The notes below the pieces were generated by a model. That model did not search any database. It was not told where the DNA came from and saw only the letters and a program-made list of their open reading frames with translations. A stretch of DNA of 60,773 nt from Candidatus Blautia merdavium (GTDB lineage: Bacteria > Bacillota > Clostridia > Lachnospirales > Lachnospiraceae): contig DWVZ01000009.1 in NCBI GenBank assembly GCA_019119975.1, positions 1 to 60,773 on the forward strand, given 5' to 3'. The position numbers and the translations under genes are program-made. Shown here in pieces: positions 18,471-26,971 of this stretch (positions within the stretch are counted from its first letter, which is position 1; every line of letters starts with the position of its first letter).

Positions 18471-20516
18471 TTAGTGATGGGTGTGATGATGCTCTTCAGG
18501 AACTACATCCTTGCACACTCTGTCGATCAGTTCATCACTTGCCAGGTAAGGCATGGTGATGTAATCCTCTCCATTTCTGATCTGGTTGTATTCTGCCACG
18601 GTTTCGATGGAATGCTCGCATCTGCCCCAGCTTCTTCTGGATACACCGATCATAGTATCCCACGGAATCGCTGCCATTAAGATCTCATCCACTCTTTCGC
18701 TTCCGTCAAGAACCATACCGAAGCCGCCGTTGATGGATTTGCTGATACCTACGCCGCCGCCGTTGTGAAGGGCAACCAGGCTCATGCCTCTTGCTGCGTT
18801 TCCGGCATAGCAGTGAACTGCCATATCGGCTGTGATATTGGAACCGTCATAGATATTGGAGGTTTCTCTGTATGGAGAATCGGTTCCGCCTGTATCGTGG
18901 TGGTCACGTCCCAGCATAACCGGTCCGATTTCCCCGTTTCTTACCATTTCGTTGAATTTCAGGGCAATGTCTCTTCTTCCCAGAGCATCCTGGTACAGGA
19001 TACGGCACTGTGTGCCAACTACCAGTTTGTTCTTCTCTGCGTCGCGGATCCAGATGTAGTTATCTCTGTCCTGGCTCCTTCTGTTGGGATCGATGATCTC
19101 CATAGCCGCATGGTCTGTCTTTCTTAAGTCTTCCGGTTTACCGCTTAAGCAGCACCATCTGAATGGTCCGTATCCGTAGTCAAACAGTTCCGGTCCTAAA
19201 ATGTCTTCTACATAAGACGGGAAAATAAATCCTTCACTGGTGTCAACGCCGTTTTTCGCAATGTCTTTTGCGCCTGCGTCAAAGACAGCTTTCATAAATG
19301 CGTTGCCGTAATCGAAGAAGTAAGCGCCTCTTTCTACCAGGGTCTTGATCAGGTGATAATGTTTTACCAGAGTCTGGTCAACCAGTTCACAGAATTTATC
19401 CTTATCATTTGCCAGCATCTCGGTTCTTTCTTCAAAGGTCAGTCCCTGCGGGCAGTAGCCGCCGTCATAAGGTACGTGGCAGGAAGTCTGGTCAGACAGA
19501 AGTTCGATCTTGATGTTGTTGTCCACTGCGTACTCCAGAAGGTCTACAATGTTGCCGTGGTAAGCAATGGAGATGGTTTCTTTCTTATCCATGTATTCCT
19601 GTGCCACACGGAAAGCTTCTGCCGCGTCTTCGATCACCAGGCTTACCCAGCCCTGGCTGTGGCGTGTCTCAATCCTGGAAGCGTCTACTTCTGCTACGAT
19701 TCCTACGCCGCCTGCGATCTCAATAGCTTTCGGCTGTGCGCCGCTCATGCCGCCCAGACCGCTGGTTACGAATAAGTGTCCAGCCAGATCGCCGTCCTGA
19801 GGAACGCCTAAGAATTTACGTCCTGCATTTAAGATGGTATTGAAGGTACCATGTACGATACCCTGAGGTCCGATGTACATCCAGCCGCCGGCTGTCATCT
19901 GTCCGTAGGAAGATACGCCCATAGCAGTTGCTTTTGCCCAGTCTTCCGGATTGTCGAACATACCTACCATCAGTCCGTTTGTTACGATGACTCTTGGGCT
20001 GGATTCATGAGATTTGAACAGACCCATTGGATGTCCGCTCATCATGACCAGTGTGTGATGATGGGTGAGTTTTTCCAGATATTTTTTGATCAGCTGGTAC
20101 TGCATCCAGTTCTGGCATACCTGTCCTGTTTCTCCGTAGGTTACCAGTTCATAAGGATAAAGAGCAACTTCATGATCCAGATTGTTGTCGATCATAACCT
20201 GGAAGGCTTTTCCTTCGATGCATTCTCCCTTGTACTCGTCAATGGGTTTTCCGTAGATTCTTTCCTTTGGCATGAAGCGGTATCCGTAAATACGTCCTCT
20301 TGTAAGAAGCTCGTCCAAAAATTCCGGTGCCAGCTGCTCGTGAAGTTCTTCCGGTACATATCTCAAAGCGTTTGCCACAGCAAGCTTGATCTCTCTCTTG
20401 TTCAGTGTCAGCTCTCTTTTCGGCGCTCTTCTGACACCCTCTTTGAAGGTTGGATACTCTGGTAATACAGGATCTAACTTAATCACCATTGCTTTTCCGA
20501 TTTCTGCATTGTTCAT
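18471..20516 (-). CDS. hutU: Urocanate hydratase (long, about 680-residue form); thiourocanate activity possible
   Basis: 681 residues, the long form found in Firmicutes, Bacteroidetes and animals rather than the 550-residue proteobacterial form. NAD+-binding TSGLGGMSGAQPKAIEIAGG and GYGPFRWCCLSGKPEDLR identify it. It adds water to urocanate with tightly bound NAD+ as electrophile, giving 4-imidazolone-5-propionate. It is first in the 14-gene operon; AAGGAG lies 10 bases before the ATG. The C terminus is His-rich (EEHHHTHH), an unusual tail that might bind metal. If the flanking lyases produce thiourocanate, this enzyme or an unseen one must handle it, and its sequence looks like ordinary HutU. 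Confidence 0.95.
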   Translation of the reverse strand: MNNAEIGKAMVIKLDPVLPEYPTFKEGVRRAPKRELTLNKREIKLAVANALRYVPEELHEQLAPEFLDELLTRGRIYGYRFMPKERIYGKPIDEYKGECIEGKAFQVMIDNNLDHEVALYPYELVTYGETGQVCQNWMQYQLIKKYLEKLTHHHTLVMMSGHPMGLFKSHESSPRVIVTNGLMVGMFDNPEDWAKATAMGVSSYGQMTAGGWMYIGPQGIVHGTFNTILNAGRKFLGVPQDGDLAGHLFVTSGLGGMSGAQPKAIEIAGGVGIVAEVDASRIETRHSQGWVSLVIEDAAEAFRVAQEYMDKKETISIAYHGNIVDLLEYAVDNNIKIELLSDQTSCHVPYDGGYCPQGLTFEERTEMLANDKDKFCELVDQTLVKHYHLIKTLVERGAYFFDYGNAFMKAVFDAGAKDIAKNGVDTSEGFIFPSYVEDILGPELFDYGYGPFRWCCLSGKPEDLRKTDHAAMEIIDPNRRSQDRDNYIWIRDAEKNKLVVGTQCRILYQDALGRRDIALKFNEMVRNGEIGPVMLGRDHHDTGGTDSPYRETSNIYDGSNITADMAVHCYAGNAARGMSLVALHNGGGVGISKSINGGFGMVLDGSERVDEILMAAIPWDTMIGVSRRSWGRCEHSIETVAEYNQIRNGEDYITMPYLASDELIDRVCKDVVPEEHHHTHH

Positions 20517-20548
20517 TTCTCATCGTCTCCTTTGCTTTTTTTACGATT

Positions 20549-20562
20549 TTACCATATGGTAA
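20549..20562. promoter_or_regulatory. Perfect 14-bp palindrome upstream of hutU (candidate operator)
   Basis: TTACCATATGGTAA is a perfect palindrome centred about 39 bases upstream of the hutU ATG, within the leader/promoter stretch. Further upstream, GTCTATTTTAC (20574-20584) and GTGAAAATAGAC (20659-20670) form a second, widely spaced inverted pair. These are the main candidates for control of the 14-gene operon. The binding protein is unknown. Confidence 0.5.
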
Positions 20563-20710
20563 GTCTAAAAAACGTCTATTTTACTCGGATGTCTATGAAA
20601 AAAATCATTTTCTTCGTGATTATTGCTTATTTATCCTCCTTAATTTCGGCGTATCAAAGTGAAAATAGACAAAATAAAGTCAAAACCTTTGCCAAACGCC
20701 AAAAAAGAAT

Positions 20711-20783
20711 AAAAAAAGAGACCCTCCTGTGGAAATCAAGGCTTTTCAAAGCCCTGGCTCTCCGTCAGACGGTCTCTTTTTCC
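20711..20783. terminator. Bidirectional intrinsic terminator between nitroreductase and hutU operons
   Basis: AAAAAGAGACC and GGTCTCTTTTT enclose about 47 bases that contain further pairing (AGGGCTTTGAAAAGCC region). In the minus direction it ends the nitroreductase transcript 62 bases after its stop. The rest of the 328-base gap to hutU holds the palindrome and AT-rich promoter DNA. Confidence 0.7.
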
Positions 20784-20844
20784 ATATTTTATTTCCGCGC
20801 ACACTCCGGCGCTTCCGCTTTCCTCTCGCAGATTTCCGCATCCT

Positions 20845-21414
20845 TCATTCCAGGATCAGATCCTCTGTCCGGATCTTGGGGACATGATGCACCTGCCGGC
20901 TGTCTCTGTAATATTCAATAGCACCGCCCGCAGGTATCTCTTCCAGCACCACGGTCTCTTTGGGATAGCCTAAAGCAATGCAGTAATCAATCTTCCTGTC
21001 TCCGGGAAGAGATAGGATCTCAGAGAGCCGTTCTCTTTTCAGATTTCCCAGAAAGCAGCCGCCCATTCCCATCTCACAGGCTGCCAGCAGTATGGTCTGC
21101 CCGATGATTCCCTCGTCGCACTGGGCATTGGTTTTCTCAGGTGTTGTCAGGAAGATATAAGCGGCAGGTCTTTCTCCCTGTTGGGGACCCTCCCAATCCT
21201 TGAGATAGCCCGCCCAGCCGATGCAGCCAAACACCTTTTCCCTGGTTTCGGGGTCACAGACCAGCTTATACCGGACCGGCTGCAGGTTGGCTGCGGACGG
21301 TGTATTTCTCCCAATGTCGATCAGTTCCACAAGGGTCTCCCTGCTGATTTCCCTGTCTTCGTAAAATCTTCGGTAAGACCGGTTCTTTTTTACTAAAGTT
21401 TCTATCAACTCCAT
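20845..21414 (-). CDS. Nitroreductase-family flavoprotein
   Basis: 189 residues, FMN-dependent nitroreductase family: SYRRFYEDREISRETLVELI, NTPSAANLQPVRYKLV for FMN binding, and GGCFLGNLKRERLSEIL. I place the start at the ATG at 21414; the ORF track includes two GTG codons before it, and no strong ribosome site is visible. It follows the MATE exporter by about 60 bases on the same strand. The physiological substrate cannot be predicted; nitroreductase-fold proteins reduce nitro groups, enones or flavins. Confidence 0.88.
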   Translation of the reverse strand: MELIETLVKKNRSYRRFYEDREISRETLVELIDIGRNTPSAANLQPVRYKLVCDPETREKVFGCIGWAGYLKDWEGPQQGERPAAYIFLTTPEKTNAQCDEGIIGQTILLAACEMGMGGCFLGNLKRERLSEILSLPGDRKIDYCIALGYPKETVVLEEIPAGGAIEYYRDSRQVHHVPKIRTEDLILE

Positions 21415-21475
21415 CACCACTTTTTTTTCTTCTATAACTACTTGATTTTACACGAAACGGACTGTCAGAGCAGCT

Positions 21476-22867
21476 CTAATCCACAATGTTCTGCAGCCAC
21501 ACGCCTTTTTTCACCAGGATAAACCCGATCACGCATTTGATCATATCTGCCAGCTGCACGGCAATGAAAATATACACCACGTACAGGGAAGTAAAGTGTC
21601 CCAGAAGATACGCGATGGGCACACTGACGCAGCAGATGAACACACTGTCAAAGAAAAAGGTGATCACCGTCCTGCCTCCCGAGCGCAGGGTAAAATATGC
21701 CGCGTGGAGAAAGGCGTTCTGGGGCATGAACACTGCCACCACCAGGATGAAATAGGTGGCAAACTCCCTGGACTGGGCATTGGTGTTGTAAAGCCTTGGG
21801 AACAGCGGAGCGATAAACAGCATCAGCACAGCGATCAGGGTACAGCACGCCACGGAAAAAGCGATCATCTTCCGGTCCGTATCCTTTGCCTCCTCCATCT
21901 TTCCCGCGCCCAGCAGCTGCCCTACCACAATGGCGACCGAATCGCCCAGGGCAATAAAGACCACATTAAACAGATTAGAAATGGTGTTGGAGATATTCAT
22001 GCCTGCCACCACATTCATCCCCCGGACTGAATAGCACTGGAGAAGCATCGCCGTTCCGGCAGCCCAGAAGGTCTCATTGAGTAAAAGGGGCGTTCCCTTA
22101 ATGAGAATCCTTTTGGTAAGGGAGAGGGGGATCTTCATAGTCCGGTACAGCCCCCGGATATACGTGTTGATCTCCTTATGCCTGTGGGTCCAGCTAATAA
22201 CAATGACTGCCTCCACATACCGGGACAGAACCGTTGCAGCGGCAGCTCCGGTGACGCCCATTTCAGGAAAACCGAATTTTCCATAGATCAGCAGGTAATT
22301 AAAGATCAGATTGACAAAGACAGCCGCGATCCCCGCTTTCATGGGGACCACTGTCCTGCCGCACTCCCGCAGCGTGCTGGCATAGACCTGCACCAGCATA
22401 AAGGGTGCCAGTCCCACCAGCATCACTGCCAGGTAGTCTTTCCCATACCTTAAGACTGCCGCCGTATCTCCTCCGTCCTGGCTCCCGTTCAGGTACATCT
22501 GGATCAGGGGTTCTCCAAAAAGGAGGAAGATCACCACCGTGATGCCGGTCAGGATCACTGCCAGCCACAGTTTGAAACGGAAGGTATTCGCCACGCCTTC
22601 CTCATCCTTCTGCCCAAAATACTGGGCAGTAAAAATCCCGGCGCCGGATACTCCTCCGAAAATACAAAGGTTATATACAAAGATCAGCTGGTTGACGATT
22701 GCCACGCCAGTCATCTGTTCTGTGCCCACCTGCCCCACCATGATATTGTCCAGCAGGCTGACAAAGTTGGTGATCCCGTTCTGGATCATGATCGGTACTG
22801 CGATCATCAGCACCATTTTGTAAAAGTTTCTGTCTCCGATCAGCTTTTCTCTTAATGTCTTTTTCAT
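21476..22867 (-). CDS. MATE-family efflux transporter
   Basis: 463 residues, about 12 hydrophobic segments in two halves, typical of MATE. Characteristic stretches are MIAVPIMIQNGITNFVSLLDNIMVG and a second-half repeat with FWAAGTAMLLQCYS. MATE proteins export cationic or amphipathic compounds in exchange for Na+ or H+. It starts 30 bases after the SARP-like regulator gene and may be controlled by it. In this island it might export a cationic product such as an amine, but this is speculation. Confidence 0.92.
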   Translation of the reverse strand: MKKTLREKLIGDRNFYKMVLMIAVPIMIQNGITNFVSLLDNIMVGQVGTEQMTGVAIVNQLIFVYNLCIFGGVSGAGIFTAQYFGQKDEEGVANTFRFKLWLAVILTGITVVIFLLFGEPLIQMYLNGSQDGGDTAAVLRYGKDYLAVMLVGLAPFMLVQVYASTLRECGRTVVPMKAGIAAVFVNLIFNYLLIYGKFGFPEMGVTGAAAATVLSRYVEAVIVISWTHRHKEINTYIRGLYRTMKIPLSLTKRILIKGTPLLLNETFWAAGTAMLLQCYSVRGMNVVAGMNISNTISNLFNVVFIALGDSVAIVVGQLLGAGKMEEAKDTDRKMIAFSVACCTLIAVLMLFIAPLFPRLYNTNAQSREFATYFILVVAVFMPQNAFLHAAYFTLRSGGRTVITFFFDSVFICCVSVPIAYLLGHFTSLYVVYIFIAVQLADMIKCVIGFILVKKGVWLQNIVD

Positions 22868-22897
22868 GCCTTCTCTCCGATGTTTTTCATTCTTCTT

Positions 22898-25867
22898 CTA
22901 CTTCGTATGCACTTCTTCTATTTCGTATGCGCCCGGTATTTTTTCCAGGCAGGCAGCGGCTTTTTCCCGGTATTGGCGGGGACTCTCTTTGAGCATATCG
23001 CAGAACATCCCGGGGAAACGCTCCTTTAATTCTGCCTGGTTCAGATACAGGAGTCCCAGCGTATAAGGAGATGCCAGCTGTCCGGCGCTTTCCCGGGCTT
23101 CCCACAAAAGTTCCCTCGCCTTTGTCCGGTTTCCTGCTTCTGCTTCCAGGATGCTTACATAGCCTTTATTCATAGATCTGCCCATCAAAGTAAAGGACTC
23201 GTCATAGATCTCCTCTGCCCGGTAAAATTCCTGCCGGCTTTTCTCAGGCTCCCCCAGCGCCAGCCAGGTTCTGGCAATATTGGAATAAACCACCGCATTG
23301 CAGGGACAGTGATTATTTTCACAGACCTCTACTGCCTGCCTGTATAAATCCAGCGCTTCCTCAAAGCGCTTCTGCTTGCGCATTGCCTCGCCCATATAGT
23401 TGTAGCAGGCGGAGATATTCAACGCATAGATCCTGGATTTCAGCGGCGCTCCCTCAAAGTAGGCAAGGGACTTTCGCAGATACTCCATGCTCTTTGCAAA
23501 GTCCCCTGTCATGGAATAATAAAGCCCGTATAACCGGCAGGTGACTGCATACTCCTCCTGATACGGTTCCTTTTGCGCTGTTTCCAGGGATTCTTCCAGA
23601 TACTCCTGCATCCGGTCCAGGTCCCATACATTCATCTGATGATGGATCAGAAGCCTTAAGCAGCGGATCTTGACCAAGGGATCCTGCCCGGCTTTTTCAT
23701 TGGTCAGCAGCGCTTTTTTCACACAGCTGATCCCCTCTTCATAATATCCCTGAGGAATGCAGTACTGGGCTTTGGTCTGCAGCAGCCGGATATACATACA
23801 GGAAAACTCCTGTCCGTCCCCTTCTCTCTGCTCCAGCTCCAGCAGCTCTTCCTCCATTTCCCTGCACTGCTGCAGAAGGAAGCTGTCCTGAAAGGCTTCT
23901 CTGGTACAGGAACTGGAAAAGACGGGATACAGTTCATAAAACTTTCTGACATATTCCTCCGCGGAAAGGATCCTGTATTCCAGCGCTTTTTTCCGGTTTC
24001 CGCAGAGGGTGTAATGATAGATCAGCCGTTCCTGCCTGCCGTATTCATACGAGGGCAGACTTTCAATGTACTGGGCAAGCTTCCTGTGAAAGACACTGTG
24101 CTTGGAGGGCGCCATCTGCTCATGGACAAATTTCTGCATACTTCCATGGCAGAAAAAAAGCCTCACCTCTCCTTTGACCTGTTTTTCGCAGAGAAATCCT
24201 TTTTCCTTCAGCTCTTCCACTGCCTCCACCAGCTCCAGGCTGTCCTTATTTAAGATCTGTTCAAGGGCATCCAGGTCTGCCCATGCCTGACAGGCGGAAA
24301 TCAGTTCCAGCACCTGACGGGGCAGCCTGGCAAGGCCATCCAGCTGTTCCTGTAAAAGCTCCTCAAACCGGGAAGGCTCCTCCTCTCTCAGTTCTCCATT
24401 TGCATACTCTTTCAGCAGCATTTCCAGGAAATAAGCATTTCCTCTGCTCTCCTCATAAATCCGGTCAATAAAAGCCGGATCTGCCGCCTTGTTTCCCAGA
24501 CTTTTCTCTGTAATCCTTCTGACCTGGTCTTTGCTGAAGGGCGATACAAAAATACGCTCCACAAACTTTTCCTTTACCAGCGGAGTCAAGGACCGTTTCA
24601 GCCTGTCATTCCAGCTGTCCGGACAGGTCATGAGGATCATCAGGTTTCTGTTCTGCGCCCGGATCAGACCGGACAGGAACTCCAGACTTATGGGATCCAT
24701 GTACTGAATATTGTCAAAGACCAGTATCATAGGCTTTTGCCGGCTCGCCTGGGCAAAAAAGCGGAGCAGGAGATTTCTGGTAGCCCGGTAGCTGTAAGAA
24801 ATGGTGTAATCTGCCGAAACCGCCTCCTGTCCTCCGCTTCTGAAAAACGGAAACAACCAGTCTGCTGCCTGCAGATACGGTTCCCCGATCTGGAGCTTTC
24901 CATGCTTTACCGCCTCGGCGATCTGCAGCATCACCACGCTCCAGGGCTGCAGGCTCATCTGCTCCTCTGTCTCCATGCAAAGCACCTGAAAGACCATGGT
25001 CCGTTCCCGGGGCACTCTGTCTGTCAGCCGCCTGGTCAGATAGGTTTTTCCTACGCCGCTTTCGCCTGTCAGCAGTATGCTTTTGGCTTTTCCTGTCAGG
25101 AACTGCCTGTATGCCTCGTCCAGCACCTGTCCTTCTCTCTCATGTCCTGTCTCCTCCTGCGCATTTTCAGACTCCATGCTCCACTCCCGGAGAAATCTCT
25201 GGTGCAACTGCCGGATTTCTTTTTGGGGCGCCACCTTCAGCTCCGCATCCAGAAGAGCTGCCAGCTGCTGGTACAGACGAATCCCTTTATAGTACAGCTT
25301 CCTCTCCCCGTAAAACCTCATCATTTCCTCATAGACCTGTTCATCCAGAGGTTCTTCCCGGATGTACTGCTCAAAAAGCTGTTCCGCCTGGCTTACGGAA
25401 AGCTCCCGGCTGCCGCAGAGCTTTTCTTCCAGAAGCCTGAGATACACGTCCCGGACTTCCCTTCTTTTCCAGGTGACCCAGTCTTCATAGGGTTCCGCGT
25501 TTTTCAGGTAAAAACCGCTGAGAAATTCCGCTTCATAAAGTGCGGTATCCTTTTCTTCCAGAAACCGCTCATAGTCTGTGGTAAGTTCCAGCTGGGGATT
25601 CAGGATCAGATTCTGCCTGTCCGGCGAAATGATGCAGTCCTCATGGAATAATTTCCTTATGGTGTACAGGGCATGGCGCAGGTTTTTCTTCGCCGTGGAT
25701 TCATCGCAGGTATCCCATAAAAGGGCGGCGATCCTGTCCCTGGTGGCGTGCTTCTCCACCGCCATATAATACAGGAGGGCTTCCGCCTTCCTGTAAGGAA
25801 AAATTACCAGACTGCCATCCAGATATGTTTTTGGCATCTGCAGTACGCAGACTTCGATTCGTGCCAC
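22898..25867 (-). CDS. AfsR/SARP-like regulator: DNA-binding + BTAD domain, AAA/NACHT-type ATPase, TPR
   Basis: 989 residues. Residues about 1-95 are a winged-helix OmpR/SARP-type DNA-binding domain (RKAEALLYYMAVEKHATRDRI, LRHALYTIRKLF). Residues about 95-235 are a bacterial transcriptional activation domain with helical repeats. An ATPase follows, with Walker A at about 268 (LLTGESGVGKTYLTRRL) and Walker B (PMILVFDNIQYMDPIS). The C-terminal 350 residues are TPR-like. Such proteins are large ATP-dependent switches whose TPR region senses a ligand or partner. It begins 21 bases after hutD and precedes the MATE gene. Control of the hut island is plausible but not shown. Confidence 0.88.
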   Translation of the reverse strand: MARIEVCVLQMPKTYLDGSLVIFPYRKAEALLYYMAVEKHATRDRIAALLWDTCDESTAKKNLRHALYTIRKLFHEDCIISPDRQNLILNPQLELTTDYERFLEEKDTALYEAEFLSGFYLKNAEPYEDWVTWKRREVRDVYLRLLEEKLCGSRELSVSQAEQLFEQYIREEPLDEQVYEEMMRFYGERKLYYKGIRLYQQLAALLDAELKVAPQKEIRQLHQRFLREWSMESENAQEETGHEREGQVLDEAYRQFLTGKAKSILLTGESGVGKTYLTRRLTDRVPRERTMVFQVLCMETEEQMSLQPWSVVMLQIAEAVKHGKLQIGEPYLQAADWLFPFFRSGGQEAVSADYTISYSYRATRNLLLRFFAQASRQKPMILVFDNIQYMDPISLEFLSGLIRAQNRNLMILMTCPDSWNDRLKRSLTPLVKEKFVERIFVSPFSKDQVRRITEKSLGNKAADPAFIDRIYEESRGNAYFLEMLLKEYANGELREEEPSRFEELLQEQLDGLARLPRQVLELISACQAWADLDALEQILNKDSLELVEAVEELKEKGFLCEKQVKGEVRLFFCHGSMQKFVHEQMAPSKHSVFHRKLAQYIESLPSYEYGRQERLIYHYTLCGNRKKALEYRILSAEEYVRKFYELYPVFSSSCTREAFQDSFLLQQCREMEEELLELEQREGDGQEFSCMYIRLLQTKAQYCIPQGYYEEGISCVKKALLTNEKAGQDPLVKIRCLRLLIHHQMNVWDLDRMQEYLEESLETAQKEPYQEEYAVTCRLYGLYYSMTGDFAKSMEYLRKSLAYFEGAPLKSRIYALNISACYNYMGEAMRKQKRFEEALDLYRQAVEVCENNHCPCNAVVYSNIARTWLALGEPEKSRQEFYRAEEIYDESFTLMGRSMNKGYVSILEAEAGNRTKARELLWEARESAGQLASPYTLGLLYLNQAELKERFPGMFCDMLKESPRQYREKAAACLEKIPGAYEIEEVHTK

Positions 25868-25888
25868 GCGTTCCTTCCTTTCTGTCTG

Positions 25889-26467
25889 CTACAGGCAGAT
25901 CCGGCAAATGCCGATCCCTGCCTCCTCTTCGCTGCAGCCTGTGATGGTGATCTCTTCTTTCCAGTCCTTTGCCAGCGCAAGCTCTTCCCTGGCTGCCTCG
26001 GTTCCCGACAGACAGATCCTGCCTTCCTTTACATAGACTGCCAGCAGGTTTTCTCCCTGCCCGGGCGTCAGTCTCAGGGTCTCTCCCTGCCGGATACGGG
26101 CAGTCTCCATTTTCCCGTCTGCCCCGTTTTTTAACATCAGGTTAAAATCCACCACTTTTCCAAAGCTGACCGTAGGCACACCGCCGTCAAAGCAGTCTAC
26201 TTCATAAGGTTTCAGCTGCACCCGAGTTTCCTGTCCGTGAACCATCTCCAGGCTTCCCCCGAAAATGCTCAGATAACGCTTCACCCCCGGCAGAGGCGTG
26301 AAGTCAGAACGGTCTGTTTCCACGGTAGCGCTGCTGATGCGGCATTGAAAATTGCCTTCCCTGTACTGCGCGTCTTCCGGATAGATGTATAATTCTGTTG
26401 TGCTCCCTCCGGACCACTGGGAGGTTTTGAAATCATTTGCGTTTCTTACAATGATACTGACACTCAT
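25889..26467 (-). CDS. hutD: HutD-family protein
   Basis: 192 residues of the HutD cupin-like family: SQWSGGSTTELYIYPEDAQY, CRISSATVETDRSDFTPLPG and a C-terminal CRICL. The ATG at 26467 (AAAGGGG about 9 bases upstream) fits the usual N terminus better than the ORF-track start. HutD is found with histidine utilisation genes and has been proposed to modulate hut expression by binding a pathway intermediate; its biochemistry is uncertain. Its presence between the two halves supports reading the whole island as imidazole catabolism. It overlaps the small membrane gene by 35 bases. Confidence 0.9.
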   Translation of the reverse strand: MSVSIIVRNANDFKTSQWSGGSTTELYIYPEDAQYREGNFQCRISSATVETDRSDFTPLPGVKRYLSIFGGSLEMVHGQETRVQLKPYEVDCFDGGVPTVSFGKVVDFNLMLKNGADGKMETARIRQGETLRLTPGQGENLLAVYVKEGRICLSGTEAAREELALAKDWKEEITITGCSEEEAGIGICRICL

Positions 26468-26756
26468 TTCTTTTTTCCCCTTTCTTCTTTCCCGGCTCCG
26501 GGTCCTTTGAGAATTCACGCTTCCTGAACAGGCTCCTGAGCAGGACCATATATCCCCAGGAAATCGACAGTGCCGGAAGAGCAGACAGCAAAACTCCCTT
26601 TACCGGAGAGATTTCTGTAAACACTACCGGTCCGAAAAACATAACAAACACCACCACCATCATCAGGATCAGCGTAACCTTCTCCTTCATGGTATTGGGC
26701 GGTGTAAGAAAGATCTTCTGAAGATCCATTTCCAGTCTTTCCGGTTCTTTTTTCAT
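26433..26756 (-). CDS. Small membrane protein of unknown function
   Basis: 107 residues from an ATG with AGGAGG 6 bases upstream. A polar N terminus (MKKEPERLEMDLQKIFLTPP) is followed by two hydrophobic helices (LILMMVVVFVMFFGPVVFTEI and LLSALPALSISWGYMVLLRSLF) and a very basic tail. It is the first gene of the small-membrane/HutD/SARP-like unit and overlaps HutD by 35 bases. I do not recognise the family. Two-helix proteins of this kind sometimes accompany transporters, but no partner is evident. Confidence 0.7.
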   Translation of the reverse strand: MKKEPERLEMDLQKIFLTPPNTMKEKVTLILMMVVVFVMFFGPVVFTEISPVKGVLLSALPALSISWGYMVLLRSLFRKREFSKDPEPGKKKGEKRNECQYHCKKRK

Positions 26757-26788
26757 GCTTTTCCTCCTTATCAAACCGTATTTTTTTC

Positions 26789-26831
26789 ATCATACTACAC
26801 ATCTGGACCAGGGTCAAACATACATTTGACC
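26789..26831 (-). promoter_or_regulatory. Promoter with overlapping operator palindrome for the membrane protein-HutD-SARP operon
   Basis: On the minus strand, -35 TTGACC (26817-26812) and -10 TATGAT (26794-26789) have a 17-base spacer. The -35 box is one arm of a perfect inverted repeat, GGTCAAA-N6-TTTGACC (26812-26831). A protein bound there would cover the -35 box and repress, so this is a likely operator. The regulator is unknown; autoregulation by a protein of the same unit is one option. Confidence 0.6.
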
Positions 26832-26891
26832 TGCGCAGACATTTTACGCAGACAGATGCCTGTACAGCTGACCTGTTCTCCAGTTTTCAGA

Positions 26892-26930
26892 CGAAAAAGA
26901 GGACAGAACCCCAAAAGCTCTGTCCCCTTT
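26892..26930 (-). terminator. Intrinsic terminator after the BCCT transporter gene
   Basis: On the minus strand GGACAGA pairs with TCTGTCC around a GCTTTTGGGGT loop and is followed by TCTTTTTCG. It ends the xdh-type/lyase/BCCT operon about 40 bases after the BCCT stop. Confidence 0.75.
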
Positions 26931-26971
26931 CTCCATACTTGCGCTTGTACAGCGATCCGTTTTTTCTTTTT

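Noticed and set aside
24737-25651. 304-aa plus-strand ORF
   Set aside because: Antisense to the SARP-like regulator; no ribosome site and no family resemblance.
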